Assembly (NCBI GenBank): GCA_009602725.1 | Contig: WELB01000235.1 | Coordinates: 114,250 to 147,854, forward strand | Direction: 5' to 3' | From: Spirogloea muscicola | Taxonomy: Eukaryota; Streptophyta; Zygnematophyceae; Spirogloeales; Spirogloeaceae | Length of the DNA stretch: 33,605 bases | Shown here: positions 28,452 to 33,605 of the stretch, one piece after another | Layout: each line of letters starts with the position of its first letter | How positions within the stretch are numbered: position 1 is the stretch's first letter | Position numbers and translations under genes: made by a program | Notes under the pieces: model-generated | What the model saw: the letters and a program-made list of their open reading frames with translations, nothing else | The model's database searches: none | What the model was told of the DNA's origin: nothing

Positions 28452-28757
28452 ATCGAGGATCTATACTGCCAATAAGTACTCAGAAGGACTGGTGCCCCAG
28501 ACCCACAAGCAATCAAGACAGCACATGCGTCATACCTCCAGACCATAGAGCTGTACGAGCAGCAAGAGGGAGGGACTAGGAGTGGACGAACCATCCAATT
28601 CCTTGCATACGGTCAGACTTTGCCGCCCACCGGCGACCGGGTTCACTTCCGTGCTGTACTGGCCGGCAATCCGCCGGTCACAGGTGCTTTACGCTGGTAA
28701 ATGCTGACCTAACACGATAGCTTGTTGCCGGGACGAAGAGCCGCTTGGCATCTTGCT
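28452..28757 (-). other. Leader of element C (truncated)
   Basis: It matches the leader of D (2894 to about 3206) and then diverges after CGCTTGGCATCTTG. No primer-binding site or 5' LTR follows, so the 5' end of C was lost or replaced at about 28757. Confidence 0.65.
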
Positions 28758-29355
28758 GCTGGCACTGGAATCCAAAGTCCCTTGACGTTTGTGTTGAAGG
28801 ATGAGGTCCACCTCTGACAAACTGCCGAGGTTAGAGGCCAATGTGGCTGCCCCAAGAAGCGACGTGCCCACCGCCGCTAACCAGTGGACGGCTTTCCGTG
28901 TGGATTGGAGCTTCTGGTGAAGAGGAAGAGAGTACCACCCCAGAGACGAATGATATGTCTTGTATGGGAAGCCATGATGGCATTGGTGTCTTCGGAAGGT
29001 TGAGCAACTTCATGGTATAAGGGCTCTTGGACGAGGTCGGACGAAGCCAAGAGCGGGCGGGGCTACAGGAGATTATTGCCTCTCATCCCAACACCAATCT
29101 TCCTTGCATGCACCCATGAAGTCATTGACGTCGTGTTGATAAGTCATGGCTGGGCAAGCCTGGTCCCTCCCTACCCTGCTAGGCAAGCCTGATCCAGAAT
29201 GCTTTGCATGGCCAATGTGGGTGAGGGTGGCAGGTCGACAGAGCTCTTAACAGGCGGCTCCACGACTAGAGAGGGCAGTGTCGTGAGGCTCTGGCCTAAG
29301 GAGGCCTGAAGAGGATATGACGTGCGAGGACGCTACGCCTCTGAGGGTGGTGTTG
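28758..29355. other. Unassigned sequence between element C and repeat P2
   Basis: About 600 bases of moderate GC. I see no protein similarity, no LTR ends and no tandem repeat. Only short open frames are present, the longest about 60 codons (28831-29013, minus). Confidence 0.4.
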
Positions 29356-29883
29356 TGTGACAATATTCCCATGCTGGAATGTCAATGCTGCAGTGATGTC
29401 ATGACAGATGCCTGGAGACTAAACACCTCATCAGGGTGACTTTAGATTGACTGCCAGTGCCGCATGAGAGGCTTGACATATGCCTGGGGACGAACATTTC
29501 ACCAGGCTGACGAATGGGAAGCGCGAGTCCAACCTTGAGCTGAGAGCGGCGCGACCCAGAGTCGTGACGCGCGAGACAGCATGGTGCTGGCGGTGGAACG
29601 GCGACGAGAGGCGGCAGCGCTGTAGACTACCTTGACGGCGTCGTCATCCGGCGTGAATATCGTTGACGTGAATGATACCCCGAGGGGTAGTAGACCGTCA
29701 ATTGCTCTTCACGGGGCATTGACGGGGACCGCCGGATGACGGTGGCAGCCGAGGGATGGGTGGATTGTCTGTGGTAGCCCTTTGATAGCCGTCAACAGTT
29801 CGTGGACGGGTCGTCAACGAGATACTGGGTGCCAACTATCTCACCCTGCCCGTATGAAGGGGCTCGCAGTCTGTCGGGCTACA
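29356..29883 (-). repeat. LTR-like repeat P, copy 2 (528 bp)
   Basis: On the minus strand it begins TGTAGCCCGACAG at 29883 and ends AATATTGTCACA at 29356, matching P1 throughout. The flanking bases (TGTTG and TAGGT) are not a duplication. As with P1, no internal region is attached. Confidence 0.6.
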
Positions 29884-30374
29884 TAGGTGGAATCCGAGAT
29901 GGAAAATTGTGTGAATTTATCCGACCTCGGACCCCTGGACCCTTGCCCCTGCAGTAACCGTTGCTAATTTTTTCTGTTGCAGCCCCGTCCTAATGCCTTC
30001 CCCGCTTTTCGTCGCGCCGCCTGCAGCCCGGGCTTGGCGTTCCACAGCATTCCTCACAGTACTCATGAGGGCGCGATTTGCCAGATGCGCAAAAGTGTAC
30101 CAGTGTACCTGAGACATCACAGCCTATAGTATATGTCGGTAGACCCAATGTACTGCTGACAATCTCAGTTAACTTCGTCTAGCCTGGAGATTGTACGTGG
30201 GGTACAAAGCCAAGTGTGCAGCAAATACAAATTTGCCAGCAAATACAAATTTCGGGGAGGTGTCCTACCTGCTGAGCATGCAGATGGTCGAGGTAGGACG
30301 CAGAGAAGCATCAAGCTCGTCCGATAAGTTGAGCAGGTCAGGCGCTGAAGCTGTTCGCATTGAGACATGGCACC
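29884..30374. other. Unassigned sequence with a short direct repeat
   Basis: No gene is recognised. Two copies of CAGCAAATACAAATTT lie at about 30219-30234 and 30237-30252. A small minus-strand frame (29917-30120, 67 codons) has no recognisable features. Confidence 0.35.
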
Positions 30375-31245
30375 TGTGACGTCCTGATCCTTATACACGC
30401 AGTTAGGAATTGACACGTCCTGATTGGAGCGTGGACCTAGGGGCTTTAGCGAGTTACTCCCCTGCAGAACGGAAACGCCAGTGGACACAGAACACGTAAA
30501 CGCATACCATGCAGCGGAAGTCTTACCCTGAGGCACCGCCAGAAGTGGGCGACTCTACTGAGGGTCTGGCTTAGTAGCTGTCCCCAGATGGGGCGCAACC
30601 ATGGCACTTCTGGAGAGCCGGCGATGGATGCAGCGACGAGCTGCTGCGACGGGCTGAGCATCAGACTGCAGCAGCAGGGCTGTGGTGGCGGCTGCGGCAT
30701 CATGCAAGCAAGGCTGTGCCTCTCTCGGCGTCACTGGTCCGACTGAGCAGTCTGGCCTCGGCCTACTGCTGATTGCGCTCCACCTGCCACCCCTCCCCCG
30801 AGAATGTGACGAGGATCGCCCCAGGAAGAAAGTGCGCGCCCATAGACAAGAGGGGCTGGCAGAGGCCAGCCCGAGAGGAATGGACAATGCTTTAAGAGCC
30901 AAAAAGGATGCCTACAATATGAGTGACATAGCGAGACACATGACGACGCAGCGGGACTCAGTAACCCCTGCTAAAGCCCCCAGGGCCCACTCGCGGAGGG
31001 ACCGGCCCAACAGTGGGTACACGAAGTACAGTGGTTGACGAGGGGAGATTCAGGGGCCCACTCTCGGCGGGGCTCGCTCAATAATGGGGATGTCGGATCC
31101 CACCCTCCAAAGAGCGAGCTCGACATAGGGAATAGCTACAGGGTGCAGCGATTTCCCGGCACCGGTGGGACGCCCCAACAGTAACGAGACGATAATGGAA
31201 GGCTTACCGGCACCTTTGGCACGCCCCAACGGCGGGATCATTACA
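30375..31245 (-). repeat. LTR W (871 bp), probably solo
   Basis: On the minus strand it begins TGTAATGATCCCGCCG at 31245 and ends GGACGTCACA at 30375. It shares CGCAGCGGAAGTCTTACCC-like, GCN-rich and CTCCCCCGAGAATGTGACG blocks with V and D. The hairpin near 30535-30555 is eroded. Flanks are GCACC and CCACC, four of five matching, which would fit an old solo LTR. Confidence 0.7.
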
Positions 31246-33367
31246 CCACCCCACGAGTCAAAGCAGACACTCACAGTCCCCAGTAAAACATACACAAGAA
31301 GACATCACACAGGGATGGCCTCCATCTAGGAATGATCTATAACCTCAACATGCGCACTCCAGGATAGAAGAGAGATGTGTATTGCTTGAGGGGGAGCCCC
31401 AGTGGTCAAGTACAAAGACAAGCACATATATAGATGTACAACGCTTCCTGCTTACCAAACCCGCCAAATAGCACGGGTTTACAAGTGAAGGTCTCTGCTC
31501 AATAACCAGATACTGGACGGCAAATCCCAAGGCCTTCTGCCACCAACTAAAGGTTGTCCAGGGCTCAGGTGGAAAGAATGAGCTTGCTGTGAACAGGCTG
31601 ACACACGACGGCGCAAGAACAACATATCTGCTGCCGGCAAGCCCATCTGAGCCTCAAGTACATCCTAACGTCATGCATAATCCAGATCATCAATATATCC
31701 GAGAAGGGTAAAAACACGGGGGAGAAGAAGGAGATAAGGAAAGAGGCCACCACTCTATGTCGAACATAGCCTTGACCTCCCTCAGTAGCTCCCCTGCGGT
31801 ATTAGTCATTAGGTTATTAGTTTAGTCAGTTTTCTCTGTGATGATTGGCACCGTTCTCTCAGAAGCGTGTACCTCCATCAAGGGCGCATACCCACATAGG
31901 CAGGAGCAACAGATTGCTACTTTTATATAATCGTGCAGATCACAAGTAAACCTCAAAGCAAGGCAATGAGTAAAAGCAAGCTCTGTTGGAGATTGGGAAA
32001 ATATACAGTCTTGGTCATTTGGCGACCAACAGTCGAGGACAGCAAAGCCATGTATTTCAGTAAATGACATTCAATCAACAGGCAAGGAGAATTTGTGACA
32101 ACTGGTCCATATCACATCATGGACAGAAAGCTCAAGGTGCAACCATGACCAACCAGTGCCAACATGGCAACATCACACTGGCCTGAGACATACAACCAAT
32201 AGCACATCGTCAGTAGTCAGAAGCAAGTGAACTGGACTAGCTTTTGATTATGGAATTTAGGATTAAGGATGATTAAGGAAGCAGTGGGTTTGTCATGGCT
32301 GCAGCAACCAAGGTCAAAGGTCCAAGCTAATACTGTCGGGAGACTCAACTCGTCAATCATAGCTTGCATTAAGAAACTTAAGAAGCTCGCTTCGGTTGCT
32401 TTCGGCGACCTTGTCCTCCTTCGTCTTTTCCACTTTGAGTTGGATCTGCACAAGGCACACCAGATGTGGTCACCTGCAAAGTCCACTGTCCAATATGAGC
32501 TACTGTGAAGCTTGGCAAGCACTAGCACATCTTCCACAAGGCATTTCTGTCTGTCTCGATATGCATACCTTCTTGCCAGATATTACACTGCGACGTGCTC
32601 CGTGTCTGTCACCGTCACTCTCTAAGAACTAATCACCCACCTCGCACCCAACAACTACAAACAAAGCAATCAATCAGGGCTATCATGCCGAGTGCAGCCT
32701 GACCTACGCAAACAGGGCACGACACACGTACATGCTTCCATGAAAACGTGGATTCCAAAGACTTAAGATTCATTGGCTTCTCGTGAGGCACCGTGTCCAG
32801 CTCATGCTGATATTGGAGCTGGTGGGCATTGGATAGGGAAGCCGGTTGACGCAAGAATATGTCCGTGCTGTCAAAGCTGCAGCGCAGCAGGCAACCACAA
32901 GACGGGCGCAAGCGAATGTGGAATTGTACCTTGGAGAGCTGTACAGGTCCCGGATCTGGGCCAGAGCTACCACGTGGCGCGCGCTTTTTGTGCCGCTGAG
33001 CTCCAAATCACGCAGCACGGAGTGCTCCCAGGTCTTAGAGATACGGAGACCGTAAGGTTTTACATGTACTTCATGGCAATCAGCTGTAGGCAGGAGAGGG
33101 CTGGGCTGCAGAGGAGCGAGCTGTGGTCCTGCTCGGCAGGACTGCCCACAAGCATGCAGGTAGCAGCTGCTGGCGACCGGTGCAATGCACACCTCGTGTT
33201 TTCCGCGAGGGCCATCTGTGCGGGACCTGTGCTCTCGTCTGTGCCTCTCCCGCGGCTCTTCGCTTCTCCGGCGCTTCGCCTGGCGCCGAGAGCGCATGGA
33301 GAGGCAATCATGGGAAGCTGGAGGCAGGATGGGGCGGAGGCCAAATCCTAAGGGGGGCTTGACCGCG
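31246..33367. other. Non-repeat region without recognised genes
   Basis: The base composition changes here to lower GC, especially 31250-32700, and none of the LTR blocks recur. No frame shows a known domain. Overlapping frames on opposite strands at 32773-33351 (plus, 192 codons) and 32770-33399 (minus, 209 codons) are mutually exclusive and unrecognised. A basic stretch in the minus frame near 33290-33200 (RRQAKRRRSEEPRERHRREHRSR) could be a piece of an exon. This may be the 3' side or introns of a host gene read on the minus strand. Confidence 0.35.
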
Positions 33368-33604
33368 TCAGGGAGGGGCAGACGACGGTGATGCGGCACG
33401 AAGCAGGGGGAGGGCAGGCACCTTCTTGGAGGAGCCAGCGCCGGCGGTGGAGCGGCTCTTGCGGCGGCGGCGGGAGGCCGTGCGCTCAGAGTCGCTGCTG
33501 CCGCTGCCGTCGCGGGAGCCCGGGACGGAGGCGGAGGCGGAGGCGGCCTTGTCCCGGCTGGCCGCCCGCCGCGGGCGCTGGGAGGCGCGGTCAGGCCTGC
33601 GCGG
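33368..33604 (-). CDS. Possible host-gene exon, Ser/Arg-rich (partial at window end)
   Basis: The minus strand is open from the window edge to a TGA at 33370-33368, 78 codons without an internal start. The product is basic and rich in Ser and Arg (GSRDGSGSSDSERTASRRRR, then KSRSTAGAGSSKK), as in RS-type regions of RNA-processing or nuclear proteins. After SSKK the DNA reads AAG then GTGCCT (33421-33415), which could be a splice donor; the codons after it look less constrained. GC is very high and no LTR block is present. It could also be a chance frame in GC-rich DNA. I do not recognise the protein. Confidence 0.35.
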   Translation of the reverse strand, partial: PRRPDRASQRPRRAASRDKAASASASVPGSRDGSGSSDSERTASRRRRKSRSTAGAGSSKKVPALPLLRAASPSSAPP

Positions 33605-33605
33605 C

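Noticed and set aside
32770-33399. Two opposed frames of about 200 codons as host genes
   Set aside because: They overlap each other almost fully on opposite strands, show no known domain, and at most a short basic stretch of the minus one looks protein-like.

Overview
The window is eukaryotic repeat DNA: a stack of LTR retrotransposons of the Ty3/gypsy chromovirus type, most of them broken and inserted into one another. The organism is probably in the green plant lineage. The best clue is the primer-binding site of the older elements, TGGTATCAGAG, which is complementary to the 3' end of plant-type initiator Met-tRNA. High GC, clusters of TGACG and CACGTG motifs and unicellular-style GC-rich repeats fit a green or charophyte alga, but that narrower placement is inference. 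I see no rRNA or tRNA gene, no CRISPR array, no prokaryotic operon and no complete host gene.

Left part (1-11.5 kb). A young element (A) supplies only its 3' end: integrase, chromodomain, polypurine tract and a 375-bp LTR ending at 1718. It sits in the gag of an older minus-strand element (D, 1719-4056). D sits in a plus-strand LTR (F), which sits in the gag of a plus-strand element (E). From 5.9 to 11 kb a further chain of LTR pieces in alternating orientation (D2, G, H, I, J, M, N) shows mostly the right-hand halves of successive hosts. A short pol 3' end (O) follows.

Centre (11.5-20.8 kb). An old minus-strand chromovirus (S) is split by a solo LTR (K, target duplication GTCCA) and by a complete young element (B, 14349-19679, target duplication CTCAG). 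B is the best-preserved unit. It has two 375-bp LTRs differing at about four positions, an open gag and an open pol in the -1 frame. A slippery heptamer followed by an inverted repeat lies in the gag/pol overlap. A and B belong to the same family.

Right part (20.8-31.2 kb). Left-hand halves of further nested LTRs (T, U) lead into a decayed minus-strand chromovirus (C, 21808-about 28757) with recognisable gag, protease, RT, RNase H, integrase and chromodomain broken by frameshifts and stops. Its 3' LTR is split by a 991-bp solo LTR (target duplication CCGAG). A second LTR family (P, two copies) and another single LTR (W) follow.

Right edge (31.2-33.6 kb). Less GC-rich sequence without recognised repeats runs into a very GC-rich end, where the minus strand has an open, Ser/Arg-rich frame that may be an exon of a host gene. 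B is the only element whose own coding capacity looks intact. The rest is sequence debris that records insertion order.
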